From assembly GCA_903927005.1 (NCBI GenBank), contig CAIYLH010000005.1, forward strand, positions 62,001 through 126,000: 64,000 nt of DNA, written 5' to 3'. Position 1 is the first letter of the stretch. Every line of letters begins with the position of its first letter. Made by a program: the position numbers and the translations under genes. This document shows positions 1 through 13,997 of this stretch, piece after piece. The stretch is from an uncultured Pseudomonadota bacterium. Its GTDB lineage: Bacteria > Pseudomonadota > Gammaproteobacteria > Steroidobacterales > Steroidobacteraceae. The notes beneath the pieces are model-generated. The model had not been told where the DNA came from. It did not search any database and saw only the letters and a program-made list of their open reading frames with translations.

Positions 1-20
1 CTGCCCGTGGTGTACCGACG

Positions 21-890
21 CTATGTGCGCTCGGTGGATCCGCCGCCACGACGCTGAGCGGCGCGGGCCCGCTGGCGGGCCATCCAGCGAACGAAGTAAG
101 CGGGCGCGAGGCGCTTGAACAGCCACAGACGGGCGTAGGCCTTGGGCGTCACGAGGTGCAGGCGCCCAGCCGCTGCCGCCGCAAGTATCTCCAGCGCCAC
201 GCGCTCGGCCGTGTAGTCGCTGCGCTGCATCATGCGTTGCGCGAAACCCAGCGCTGCGGCCGGCCCTCGCATGGTGTCCAGCAACCGGGTTGGGAAGAAC
301 CCGGGCATCGCGACCAGTGCGCGGATACCGTCGTCGCCATGCTCCGCGGCCAGAGTCTCGGTCAGCGCGACCACGGCGGCTTTGGAGGCGTTGTAGGACG
401 CCATCTCGGCGCCTGCGGCGAACGCCGCCGCGCTGGCAATGTTGATCACAAGGCCGCCAGCGCCGCGCAGCATCAGCGGCAGCGCGGCTCTACAGCCGAT
501 CGCGACGCCGATCACGTTGATCTCCAGCGCCCAGCGCCAGTCGGCGATCGGCGCACTGGCGATGCTGCCAGCCGTCGCTACGCCGGCGTTGTTGACCATC
601 AGTTCGAGTCCGCCGACGGCATCGGCAAATGCCGTCACGGCGGCGCCAAAAGCCACCTCGTCGGTGACATCGGCGACCCAGGTGTGTACCCCGGGCGCGC
701 CGTGTTGCAGCAGTTGTGTGCGCGCGTCGGCGAGTCGCGATGGTTCGCGGTCCAGCAGGCCTAGTGTCCAGCCGGCGGCGGCGAGATGGGTGGCGAGTGC
801 GAGGCCGAGTCCGCTACCGCCGCCGGTAATGAACGCACGCTGTCCGGGGAACTGTCGGCCGAGCGCCGCAGCGCTCAAGGCTTGGCCCAC
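21..890 (-). CDS. SDR-family oxidoreductase
   Basis: Short-chain dehydrogenase/reductase of 289 aa, probably NAD(P)(H)-dependent and cytoplasmic; the substrate is unknown. The cofactor motif TGGGSGLG lies at about residues 22-29, NNAG follows near residue 100, and the catalytic Ser plus YNASK (Tyr-x3-Lys) are intact near 155-170. The C-terminus is basic and Arg-rich and extends past the core fold, as in membrane-associated SDRs that act on lipid-like substrates. The start lies inside the end of the upstream HD-domain gene (16-base overlap), so the two are probably translated together. The family call is secure; the reaction is not. Confidence 0.9.
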   Translation of the reverse strand: MGQALSAAALGRQFPGQRAFITGGGSGLGLALATHLAAAGWTLGLLDREPSRLADARTQLLQHGAPGVHTWVADVTDEVAFGAAVTAFADAVGGLELMVNNAGVATAGSIASAPIADWRWALEINVIGVAIGCRAALPLMLRGAGGLVINIASAAAFAAGAEMASYNASKAAVVALTETLAAEHGDDGIRALVAMPGFFPTRLLDTMRGPAAALGFAQRMMQRSDYTAERVALEILAAAAAGRLHLVTPKAYARLWLFKRLAPAYFVRWMARQRARAAQRRGGGSTERT

Positions 891-1903
891 AGGTCGCGCA
901 GGTGCAGCAGCATCAGCTGCCGCACGCTCGGCAGCGGGTTGGGGTCGTAGGTGAAGCAGGGCGGATTACGTCGCAGTAGCCGCCAGTTTTCGGTCTGCAG
1001 AATCCGCTGCAGGAAGGTCATGTGCTGCTGGATCGCCAGCAGGTAGGGGTTCTCGCCGTCGAACAGCGGCTCGAGATAGCGATAGGCGGCACCGAACTGG
1101 CCGTCGAGGCGATCACGCATCATCGTGGCGACGAAGTTCGGGGTATGGCGCAGCAAGTCGAGGCCGGAGCCGTAGCGCACGTGCACGCCACCGGACTGAG
1201 TGCGCGCGGTGGCGGTTCCGGCCAGCACGAACTCCGGGTAGAGGCGGTCGCGGCATTTCTCCAGATAGCAGCGATCCGACATCTGCGCTATCAGGTCCGC
1301 CGTGCCGAGCAGGTGGCCGACCCGGTGGTCGCGTGGGTCGGCGACGTCGATCTCGCTAAACGGAACTTCGTAGCCGGAGTAGTGCACCACCTGGGTCGCC
1401 ACGGGAATCCAGCTCTCCATGCCGATGGTCGGCAGGAACTGTTCAAGGAACTTGGCCGAGCGGCTGACGTGGGAGCTGGTGTACAGCGCCCCGTTCGGGA
1501 TGGGGTCGCCGATCTCGCGGATGTAGCCGGCGTCATGGAATGCAGCGAGCACGAAGCCCATCGCCGCGCGCTCGAAGCCCAGTTGTTCGGTCGCGCCCAC
1601 GCTGCGCTCGTGCCCGACCAGTAGGCGTGCCATTGCGAGCATCACATCGAGTGAGTGCTGGCGGTCGTGGTAGACAGTATCGACGCCGTTGTAGCCGGGC
1701 ATGCGACCGGTGAACAGCGCCTCGAAGGTCGTCAGCGCCTGCCGAATCGGCTCGAGCGACTCCTGCGGCCACTCCGCGGCGAACAATTCGCAGACGGCAG
1801 CGGTCACCGCCACGGTCGAACTGACCTGGACGGTATTGGTTACGTCGAAGTCGTTGCGGCGGTGCCGAGCAAACGAAGGCCTGATGGGGGTCGCGGCGTT
1901 CAT
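875..1903 (-). CDS. HD-domain metal-dependent phosphohydrolase, PDE-like
   Basis: A 342-aa protein with an HD-type metal site. H79, H83 and D86 lie in YHDRQHSLDV, and H123-D124 in AFHDAGY. The first motif resembles the YHNxxHxxDV signature of class I cyclic-nucleotide phosphodiesterases more than a plain HD hydrolase. Later His and Asp residues (HYSGYE; GTADLIAQMSD) could complete a binuclear metal centre. No sensory domain or membrane segment is seen. It sits 75 bases after exonuclease III and overlaps the next gene (SDR) by 16 bases. Phosphohydrolase activity is likely; the nucleotide substrate is inferred only from the motif. Confidence 0.75.
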   Translation of the reverse strand: MNAATPIRPSFARHRRNDFDVTNTVQVSSTVAVTAAVCELFAAEWPQESLEPIRQALTTFEALFTGRMPGYNGVDTVYHDRQHSLDVMLAMARLLVGHERSVGATEQLGFERAAMGFVLAAFHDAGYIREIGDPIPNGALYTSSHVSRSAKFLEQFLPTIGMESWIPVATQVVHYSGYEVPFSEIDVADPRDHRVGHLLGTADLIAQMSDRCYLEKCRDRLYPEFVLAGTATARTQSGGVHVRYGSGLDLLRHTPNFVATMMRDRLDGQFGAAYRYLEPLFDGENPYLLAIQQHMTFLQRILQTENWRLLRRNPPCFTYDPNPLPSVRQLMLLHLRDLWAKP

Positions 1904-1978
1904 ATTTGGCCGAGTCTATGCGGAACTTTGGTCTTGCCGCCAGCGCCTGATGTCACGACTGAGCAGTAGCCCCAGTAC

Positions 1979-2785
1979 TTATGTCCGGATTGGCTCATCA
2001 GCGGTTAAGTCAAATGTCGCCACGACCGGGGCGTGGTCCGACGGCCTCTCCCAGCGGCGCGGTTCGACGTCGACCCAGCAGCCGGTGCAGCGCTCGGCAA
2101 GCGCGCTGCTGGCGAGGATCAGGTCGATGCGCAGGCCGGCGTTGCGGCGCAGCGCGCCGGCGCGGTAGTCCCACCAGCTGTAGCTGCGCTCGGCTTGCTC
2201 GAAGCGACGGAATACGTCTACCAGCCCCAGTTGCTGGAGCGCGCCAAGCGCGCCGCGCTCCGGTTCACTGACCAACACCTGCCCCTCCCATGCCTTGGGG
2301 TCGTGCACGTCCGCATCGGTCGGGGCGATGTTGTAGTCGCCGACCACGGCCAGCAGCGGGTGCCGCGCCATCTCGGCGGCGAGGTAGTCGCGCAGGCGTT
2401 CCAGCCACGCCAGCTTGTAGGTGTACTTGTCCGAACCCACCGTCTGGCCATTGGGCACGTAGACATCGATGATCCGCACGCCCCGCACGGTGCCTGCGAT
2501 CACCCGCGCCTGCTCGTCGTCGTAGCCGGGAATGCCGCGCACCAAGTCCAGAACAGGCTCCTTCGCCAGCAGCGCGACGCCGTTGTAGGTCCGCTGGCCG
2601 TGCCAGCCGCCGGCGAGTCCCAGTCGTTCGATGTCCGCCGCCGGGAAGTCCGCGTCGACGATCTTCGTTTCCTGCAGCCCGAGCACGTTGACCGGCGAGG
2701 TCGCTAGCCATTGCGCCAGGTGCGGCAGCCGCACCCGCAGTGAGTTGACGTTCCAGGTGCCCAGGGTGAGTGCGTTCTTGCTCAT
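1979..2785 (-). CDS. xth: Exodeoxyribonuclease III (AP endonuclease)
   Basis: DNA repair enzyme of 268 aa that cleaves 5' of abasic sites and degrades 3' ends of duplex DNA. It has the full endonuclease/exonuclease/phosphatase fold signatures: TWNVNSLR at the start, LGLQETKI with the metal-binding Glu, GDYNIAPTDADVHDP in the middle, and a C-terminal SDHAPV with the catalytic Asp-His pair. Length is normal for bacterial ExoIII. Its ATG overlaps the stop of the upstream oligopeptidase gene as ATGA, so the two are probably co-transcribed and coupled. Confidence 0.95.
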   Translation of the reverse strand: MSKNALTLGTWNVNSLRVRLPHLAQWLATSPVNVLGLQETKIVDADFPAADIERLGLAGGWHGQRTYNGVALLAKEPVLDLVRGIPGYDDEQARVIAGTVRGVRIIDVYVPNGQTVGSDKYTYKLAWLERLRDYLAAEMARHPLLAVVGDYNIAPTDADVHDPKAWEGQVLVSEPERGALGALQQLGLVDVFRRFEQAERSYSWWDYRAGALRRNAGLRIDLILASSALAERCTGCWVDVEPRRWERPSDHAPVVATFDLTADEPIRT

Positions 2786-4803
2786 GCCGCGATTCCATGC
2801 TGATGCAGCAGCGGCCGTATATCCGGTCGCCGGCCGCGGAATGCGACGAAGGCGTCCATCTGGTCGCGGCTGCCGCCCTGTGAGAGCAGTTCATTGAGGA
2901 AGCGGTCGGCTGTCGTACGATCGAAAACGCCCGCCTCGGCGAACGCGGCGAACGCGTCGGCCGCGAGGACTTCGGCCCACTTGTAGCTGTAATAGCCCGC
3001 TGCGTAGCCACCAGAGAACACGTGCAGGAAGCTGCAGGCGAAGCGGTTCCACTCGGGTGGGCGCACGACCCCGACCTGTTCGCGAACCGCGCTGACTACT
3101 TCATGCACCGTGGCGAAGTCGGCGGCGTGTGCGCGAGAATGCAGCTGGAAGTCAAACAGCGCGAACTCCAGCTGCCGCACGGCCGCAAGCCCTGCGTGAA
3201 AAGTACGGGTACCGAGTAGTCGTTCGAGCATCTCGGCAGGCAGTGGTTCGCCGCTGGTGACGTGCGCAGACACCAGCGGCAGCACCTCAGGTTGCCAGGC
3301 CCAGTTCTCCATCATCTGGCTGGGCAGCTCAACCGCGTCCCAGGGAACGCCATTGATGCCGGCCACGCTCGGGTAGTCGATGCGGGTGAGTAGGTGGTGC
3401 AACGCGTGCCCGAACTCATGGAACAGCGTCACGACGTCGCCGTGCGTCAGCAGCGCCGGCTGGCCCGCGGACGGCGGTGTGAAGTTGCATACGATGTTTG
3501 CGATCGGACGAACTGTCGCGTCGTCGCCGAGCCGCTTGCGCACGGTGACCTCGCCCATCCATGCGCCGCCGCGCTTTTGGTCGCGCGCATACAGGTCCGT
3601 ATAGAAGCCACCGACGGCCGCGCCATCACGACCCCGAATCTCGAAGTAACGCGCGTCCGGGTGCCAGACCGTCACGTCGCCGCGCTCCTGGATGGTCAGC
3701 CCGTAGAGCCGTTCGGCGATGGCGAACAGCCCCGACAGTACCCGCGGCAGTGGGAACCATGGCCGGAGTGCTTCCTCGGACACCGAGTGCAGCTGCTGCT
3801 GCAGCTTATCGGCGTAGTAGGGCACGTCCCAGGCATCCAGCTTGCGGCCGGCGAAGGCCTCGAGTGCGGTGAGCTCACGCCGCGCCGCCGGCACGTAGCT
3901 ACCCGCGAGCTCCTCCAGGAACCCAATGACCTCCGCTACCGTGGCGGCCATCTTGGTTGCGAGCGACAGCTGCGCATAGTTGCCGTAGCCGAGCAGCTTG
4001 GCGGCCTCGTGCCGCCCCTGAAGGATCTGTGCGAGCACCGGCCCGTTGTCGAACCCCCCCCCGCCATGACCCTGGTCGGAGGCACGGGTCGTCCACGCCT
4101 GGTAGAACTCTCGCCGTAGCGCGACTGATACCGCGTGCGTGACGACGGCAACGTAGGTCGGCTGATCCAGCTTCAGCAGCCAGCCCTCCTGGCCGGCCGC
4201 AAGGGCCTGTGCCGCGGCCCGTTCGGTGACATGTGTTGGCAGCCCGGCGAGCAGGGCCTCGTCCGCCACTGGCCGCGACCAGGCCTGAGTTGCGTCGAGC
4301 ACCTGCTCCTCAAAGCGCGATTGCAGCTGCGCCAGTTCCTGCATCAGTGCCTTGAAGCGGTCCTTGGGGCCGGCGGGCAGGCGAACGCCTGCCAGTTCGA
4401 ACTCACGTAGCGCGAAATCCAGTACACGCCGCTGGGCTGCCGTCAGGCAGCCCGCCTCGCGGCTCTTGATCGTCTCGTAGGCCCGCGCCAGCGCCTCGTT
4501 CTGGCCGACCTCGCTCTGGTACTCCGTGAGCAGGGGCAGGCAGACGTTGTAGGCCGCGCGCAGCGCGTCGGAGTTGGTGACCGCGTTCAGATGAGCGACT
4601 GGGGCGAACACCCGGTTCAGGCGGTGTTGCATCTCCTCGAACGGCTCGACCAGGGTCGAGAACGTAGGTTCCGGCTGTGACAGCAGTTCCGCAAGGCGAC
4701 GACGGTTGGCCTCCAGCTGAGCGCGGATCGCCGGCTCGGCATGTTCCGGGCGGATCGCCTGGTAGTTGGGCAGGTCATCGGTCGAGAGCAGCGGATTCGA
4801 CAT
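2782..4803 (-). CDS. prlC: Oligopeptidase A (M3 metallopeptidase)
   Basis: Cytoplasmic zinc oligopeptidase of 673 aa that degrades short peptides, including cleaved signal peptides. The zinc motif HEFGH is at residues 462-466, followed by the third ligand Glu in the downstream ELPSQMMENW segment, as in M3A peptidases. A run of nine C bases at 4054-4062 encodes a Gly-rich stretch (GHGGGGFDNG) and does not break the frame. It is divergent from gor, with about 100 bases between them, and overlaps xth by four bases. Length and motifs match E. coli PrlC. Confidence 0.95.
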   Translation of the reverse strand: MSNPLLSTDDLPNYQAIRPEHAEPAIRAQLEANRRRLAELLSQPEPTFSTLVEPFEEMQHRLNRVFAPVAHLNAVTNSDALRAAYNVCLPLLTEYQSEVGQNEALARAYETIKSREAGCLTAAQRRVLDFALREFELAGVRLPAGPKDRFKALMQELAQLQSRFEEQVLDATQAWSRPVADEALLAGLPTHVTERAAAQALAAGQEGWLLKLDQPTYVAVVTHAVSVALRREFYQAWTTRASDQGHGGGGFDNGPVLAQILQGRHEAAKLLGYGNYAQLSLATKMAATVAEVIGFLEELAGSYVPAARRELTALEAFAGRKLDAWDVPYYADKLQQQLHSVSEEALRPWFPLPRVLSGLFAIAERLYGLTIQERGDVTVWHPDARYFEIRGRDGAAVGGFYTDLYARDQKRGGAWMGEVTVRKRLGDDATVRPIANIVCNFTPPSAGQPALLTHGDVVTLFHEFGHALHHLLTRIDYPSVAGINGVPWDAVELPSQMMENWAWQPEVLPLVSAHVTSGEPLPAEMLERLLGTRTFHAGLAAVRQLEFALFDFQLHSRAHAADFATVHEVVSAVREQVGVVRPPEWNRFACSFLHVFSGGYAAGYYSYKWAEVLAADAFAAFAEAGVFDRTTADRFLNELLSQGGSRDQMDAFVAFRGRRPDIRPLLHQHGIAA

Positions 4804-4902
4804 GTTGAGTCACAGGCCCTTTAGACACCCGATCCTAGCAGAGGCTGTCTGTTTGACCGTATATCATGAGTGCCCTTCGCCCCTTATCAAGTTCGAGGCC
4901 TC

Positions 4903-6246
4903 ATGCCGGTTCAGTACGATTACATAGCAATCGGCGGTGGCAGTGGTGGTCTTGCGACGGCACAGCGGGCGGCCGAATACGGCGCCCGGGTCGCGGTCGT
5001 AGAGCCTGCGCGACTTGGCGGCACCTGCGTCAACGTCGGCTGCGTGCCAAAGAAACTCATGTGGAATGCCGCGAGCCTCGCGCACGGCATAGCTGACGCC
5101 CGCGGCTACGGTTTTGACGTCGCCATGAAGGGGCATGATTGGGCGGCGCTGAAGGCCGCTCGTGACGCTTACGTCAGTCGCCTCAACGGCATCTACGAGA
5201 GCAATCTCGGCCGTAAGAACATCGACTGGATCCGCGGTGCCGCCTGCTTTGTCGACGCCCACACGCTTGCTGTCGGCGAGCAGCGTCTCAGCGCCCCGCA
5301 TATCACCATCGCCACCGGTGGACGCCCGGCCTGGCCGGCCATCCCCGGCGCCGAGCTGGGCATTACCTCTGATGGCTTCTTCGCGCTACCGGAGCGTCCG
5401 GCGCGGGTTGCCATCGTAGGCAGCGGCTACATCGCGGTCGAGCTTGCCGGTGCCTTCGCGGGGTTGGGCAGCCAGGTCACCATCGTGGCGCGCCAGGATC
5501 GCGTATTGCGCCACTTCGACGCGATGCTGTCAGACGCGCTGGCGCGCGAGATGGCAGGCGACGGCATAGCTCTGGTCACACACGCGGTTTGCGCCTCGCT
5601 GACGGCGGGTCCGGCGGGCCGCGAGCTGCATCTGGTCGATGGCCGAGTGCTTGGCCCGTTCGACTGCGTGCTCTGGGCTATCGGGCGAGAACCGCTCAGT
5701 GACGAACTCGGTCTCGATGCGGCCGGTGTCACGGCGGTTAACGGCTTTGTGATCACCGATCACCTGCAGAACACCAACGTCGAGGGGGTGTACGCGATCG
5801 GTGACGTCACCGGTCGCGAAGCGCTGACGCCGGTTGCGATCGCTGCCGGCCGCCGGCTCGCTGACAGGCTGTTCGGTGGCCGGCCTGATCGCCATCTCGA
5901 CTACGAGCTTATCTCGACGGTGATCTTCAGCCACCCGCCGATCGGAACGGTGGGCCTTACCGAGGCGGCGGCGCGCGAGTTGCATCACGACGAAGTTCGC
6001 GTTTATACCGCAAGTTTCGTGCCGATGTATCACGCGCTCACCGCGCACAAGCGACGCGCCGAGATGAAGCTGGTGTGCGTCGGCCCGGACGAGAGAGTTG
6101 TCGGGCTGCACGTGATTGGGCAGGGGGCCGACGAGATGCTGCAGGGCTTCGCGGTTGCGCTGAAGATGGGAGCGCGCAAGCGCGACTTCGACGATACGGT
6201 CGCGATCCACCCGACCGCCGCCGAAGAACTCGTGACGATGCGTTAA
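4903..6246 (+). CDS. gor: Glutathione-disulfide reductase
   Basis: FAD-dependent NADPH:glutathione disulfide reductase of 447 aa; keeps glutathione reduced in the cytoplasm. The FAD motif GGGSGG is near the N-terminus. The redox-active pair is in [13 protein letters not shown], the NADPH-binding [11 protein letters not shown] is in the middle, and the C-terminal HPTAAEE supplies the active-site His-Glu of the partner subunit. The ATG at 4903 is preferred over an upstream GTG at 4870 because GAGG lies 4-5 bases before it and the protein then starts MPVQYDY, as gor products do. The gamma-carbonic anhydrase follows immediately. Confidence 0.95.
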   Translation: MPVQYDYIAIGGGSGGLATAQRAAEYGARVAVVEPARLGGTCVNVGCVPKKLMWNAASLAHGIADARGYGFDVAMKGHDWAALKAARDAYVSRLNGIYESNLGRKNIDWIRGAACFVDAHTLAVGEQRLSAPHITIATGGRPAWPAIPGAELGITSDGFFALPERPARVAIVGSGYIAVELAGAFAGLGSQVTIVARQDRVLRHFDAMLSDALAREMAGDGIALVTHAVCASLTAGPAGRELHLVDGRVLGPFDCVLWAIGREPLSDELGLDAAGVTAVNGFVITDHLQNTNVEGVYAIGDVTGREALTPVAIAAGRRLADRLFGGRPDRHLDYELISTVIFSHPPIGTVGLTEAAARELHHDEVRVYTASFVPMYHALTAHKRRAEMKLVCVGPDERVVGLHVIGQGADEMLQGFAVALKMGARKRDFDDTVAIHPTAAEELVTMR

Positions 6247-6257
6247 TGGAGATTTCA

Positions 6258-6784
6258 ATGAGCCCCTTGCGTGCCTACGATGGCGTGCAGCCGACGATCG
6301 GCGCGCGCGTCTACCTCGACCCACAGTGCTGCGTTATCGGCCGCGTCGACATTGGCGATGACAGTTCGGTCTGGCCGATGGCAGTGATTCGCGGTGACGT
6401 CAATTTCATCCGCATCGGCGCGCGCACCAGTGTGCAGGACGGCTGCGTGTTGCATGTTGTTCACGATGGCCCGACCGCTGGCGGAATCCCGCTGCTCATC
6501 GGCGATGACGTCACGATCGGCCACAAGGCGGTGCTGCACGCCTGCACCATCGGCAATCGCTGCCTGATTGGCATGGGTGCGATTGTGTTGGATGGGGCGA
6601 TCGTCGAGGACGAGGTCATCATTGGTGCTGGCGCCGTCGTCCCGCCCCGCAAGCGCCTGCCCGCGCGGACGCTGTGGGTCGGCAATCCGGCCCGCCAGGT
6701 GCGCGTGCTGGATGAGCGCGAGGTGGGCCAGCTGGCTTACTCCGCGGCGCACTACGTGCGCATCAAGGATCTCTACCGCGGCGC

Positions 6785-6788
<4 letters not shown>
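6258..6788 (+). CDS. Gamma-class carbonic anhydrase family protein
   Basis: A 176-aa left-handed beta-helix protein of the gamma-CA/YrdA family, which binds zinc at trimer interfaces; many members have weak or unproven carbonic anhydrase activity. Hexapeptide repeats run through most of the chain. Metal-ligand histidines are seen in VLHVVHD, IGHKAVLHAC and the flanking repeats. The ATG at 6258 is preceded by GGAG at the right distance. Another ATG at 6246 overlaps the gor stop (TAATG) but lacks a ribosome site. The stop overlaps the convergent aroE stop by four bases within a 16-base palindrome. Confidence 0.9.
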
Positions 6789-8637
<1,849 letters not shown>

Positions 8638-8722
8638 CTACCTCCGAAAAGCGCTCTGGGCGGCGATGGCCGCGAGGGCAAATCTCATCACAACCCTCTG
8701 GCGCACGCCATTGGGGTCAGTG

Positions 8723-9565
8723 CTACTCGCGAACCTGCCAGCTGACCCGCCAGCGGCCGCGACCCTCGCGCGCCAGCAGTCGCTGTAGCCACGGCAGGGT
8801 TGCCGCCAGCTGCTGGTCGAGCTGGAACGGCGGGTTGATGATCAACAGGCCAGTGCCGTTCAGGCCGCCTGGCAGGTCGTCACGCTCGACGGTGAGCTCG
8901 ACCGCCAGTTGGCGGCGAATGTGGGTGGCGGCCATGCGTGCCAGGAGCCGCCCGGAGGCGTCGCCGTGCTTGATCGGGTACCAGACCATGTACGTGCCGA
9001 GCGGCCAGCGAGCCAGCGCTGCGATGAGCGCACGCTCGAGGTTTTCGTACTCGTTCGGGTCCTCGTACGGCGGGTCGATCAGCACCAGGCCACGCTTCTC
9101 GCGCGGCGGCAGCAGCGCACCGAGTGCCTCGTAGCCGTCGCGCTCGTGGACAGCCGCCCGGCCGTCGGCGCGCACCAGCTGGCGCAGGGCGTCCGCCTCG
9201 CGCGGCTCCAGTTCAACCAGTGCGGCACGGTCAGTGCCGCGCATCAGCGCCAGCGCGATGCGCGGCGAGCCGGGGTAGCGCAGCAGGTGGCCGTCCTCGA
9301 CACCGAGCGAACGGATCAGCTCCAGGTAGCGGGCGGCTGCCGGCGGCGGATCTTTCGCCTCGAGCAGCTTCGAGATGCCGTCCCGGAACTCGCCCGCACG
9401 TTGTGTTTCGGCCGCGCCGAGCGGGTAGTCGCCCCTGCCGGCGTGGGTATCGAGGAAGCAGTAGGGCGTGCTCTTGCGGCCGAGGTGCTCGAGAGCTGCT
9501 ACTAGCGCGACGTGCTTGAGGACGTCTGCAAAGTTGCCGGCATGGTAGGCGTGGCGGTAGTTCAT
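8723..9565 (-). CDS. rlmJ: 23S rRNA (adenine(2030)-N6)-methyltransferase RlmJ
   Basis: SAM-dependent methylation of A2030 of 23S rRNA; 280 aa. The start MNYRHAYHAGNFADVLKH is the family hallmark. The catalytic DPPYE is in the middle (VLIDPPYEDPNEYENL), and INPPF near the C-terminus is a second family motif. It lies 88 bases upstream of hemB and 40 bases from hemF on the same strand. Length is as in E. coli RlmJ. Confidence 0.93.
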   Translation of the reverse strand: MNYRHAYHAGNFADVLKHVALVAALEHLGRKSTPYCFLDTHAGRGDYPLGAAETQRAGEFRDGISKLLEAKDPPPAAARYLELIRSLGVEDGHLLRYPGSPRIALALMRGTDRAALVELEPREADALRQLVRADGRAAVHERDGYEALGALLPPREKRGLVLIDPPYEDPNEYENLERALIAALARWPLGTYMVWYPIKHGDASGRLLARMAATHIRRQLAVELTVERDDLPGGLNGTGLLIINPPFQLDQQLAATLPWLQRLLAREGRGRWRVSWQVRE

Positions 9566-9605
9566 GGGGGGACTGTACCCGCGTCGCGGGGGATCCGCCG
9601 CGACA

Positions 9606-13086
<3,481 letters not shown>

Positions 13087-13092
13087 GACTCC

Positions 13093-13125
13093 AAAAAAAC
13101 TAAACCGCGGTCCCGAAGGCCGCGG
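13093..13125 (-). terminator. Hairpin plus T-tract between smg and topA
   Basis: On the - strand, CCGCGG and CC pair with GG and (A)CCGCGG around a TTCG tetraloop, with one bulged base. The stem is followed by a T-rich run (TTTAGTTTTTT). This is the layout of an intrinsic terminator for transcripts from smg. It ends only about six bases before the topA ATG, with GGAG squeezed in between, which is unusual (see findings). Confidence 0.65.
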
Positions 13126-13161
13126 CTCGTTTCGACTCCGGCCGGTGGGTCGGCGCTGCGA

Positions 13162-13644
13162 TTAGTGCAAGGCGTCCGACTGGCCCTCGAATACGAGGTC
13201 TTCCATCCGCTGATAAGCCTGCTCCTGGCCGGGCTGGCTGAACAGCACCATCAGGACGACCCACTTAACCTGTTCGATATCGATCTCTTCCGCCTCGAGC
13301 GCCAGCAGCCGGTCAATCGCCAGCTCCCGCTGCTGCGCCGGCAGGATGCCGATGTGCTCCAGCTGCAGCAGGTAGCCACGGACCTCGGGAGCGAGGTGTG
13401 CCTGCTCGTAGCCGCTGAACACGCGGAACGACCGCTTCTGCGCGTCACCGACCTCGACTGCGTCACCGGACAGGCCCTCGAGCCACTCCAGCGCGCGTTC
13501 GATTCCGCTCTCGGCGAAACCGGCGTGCTCGAGTTCCTCGCGCAGCACGTCCCGGCTCGGCTGCGGGACGGTGTCCGATTCGAGATAGTTCTCGAACAGG
13601 TAGATCAGGATATCGAGCACGTTGTCGTTCATCGGGTCTTTCAT
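13162..13644 (-). CDS. smg: Smg family protein (DUF494)
   Basis: A 160-aa acidic protein of the Smg family, found beside dprA and topA in many gamma- and betaproteobacteria; its molecular role is not established. The start (M-N-D-N-V-L-D-I-L-I-Y-L-F-E-N-Y) and the C-terminal KWVVLMVLFSQPGQEQAY are family hallmarks. The ATG at 13644 is chosen because GAGG lies eight bases upstream; an internal ATG at 13632 has no clear ribosome site. The usual upstream neighbour dprA is reduced to a remnant here. Confidence 0.9.
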   Translation of the reverse strand: MKDPMNDNVLDILIYLFENYLESDTVPQPSRDVLREELEHAGFAESGIERALEWLEGLSGDAVEVGDAQKRSFRVFSGYEQAHLAPEVRGYLLQLEHIGILPAQQRELAIDRLLALEAEEIDIEQVKWVVLMVLFSQPGQEQAYQRMEDLVFEGQSDALH

Positions 13645-13655
13645 GTCGGGCGCCT

Positions 13656-13997
13656 CTAGGACGCAGCCGAGGGTCTGAGACAGCGGCGGCCGGTCAGTGG
13701 CGCCGTCGTAACCCTGCAGTCAGTGATCGAAGAGCCGAACGAAGCCTGTGCCGCTCGGCCCGATCGGATGACCCGCGTATCGACGTCCGCCGGTTCGAAG
13801 CCGAGCGCATCTAACAGCATTTCGCCGGCCTTGTCCAACGCGAGCGCCGCTAGGACAGTGGTCGATTCAACGTATTGCAGCCAGTGGCGGGCGCGTTCCG
13901 ACAGACGCGGGAGTCGTCGTCGGGGGCTTTCCGGTCGTCGCTGCGGGGCGCTTGCGACCGGGGGAGGCGGGCCCGTCGTCGGGCCCGTGAAATTCAC
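13656..13997 (-). pseudogene. dprA: Remnant of dprA (C-terminal winged-helix part only)
   Basis: This 113-codon frame lies where dprA normally sits, between the LysM gene and smg. The GTG start overlaps the LysM stop as GTGA. Residues 60-85 (L-D-K-A-G-E-M-L-L-D-A-L-G-F-E-P, then D-V-D-T and RSG) resemble the C-terminal winged-helix domain of DprA. The Rossmann-fold single-strand-DNA-binding core of about 250 residues is absent. Residues 1-35 are a Pro/Arg-rich stretch of no clear family. An internal deletion of dprA is the simplest explanation. It could instead be a small expressed protein. Identification is by eye and moderately sure. Confidence 0.5.
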
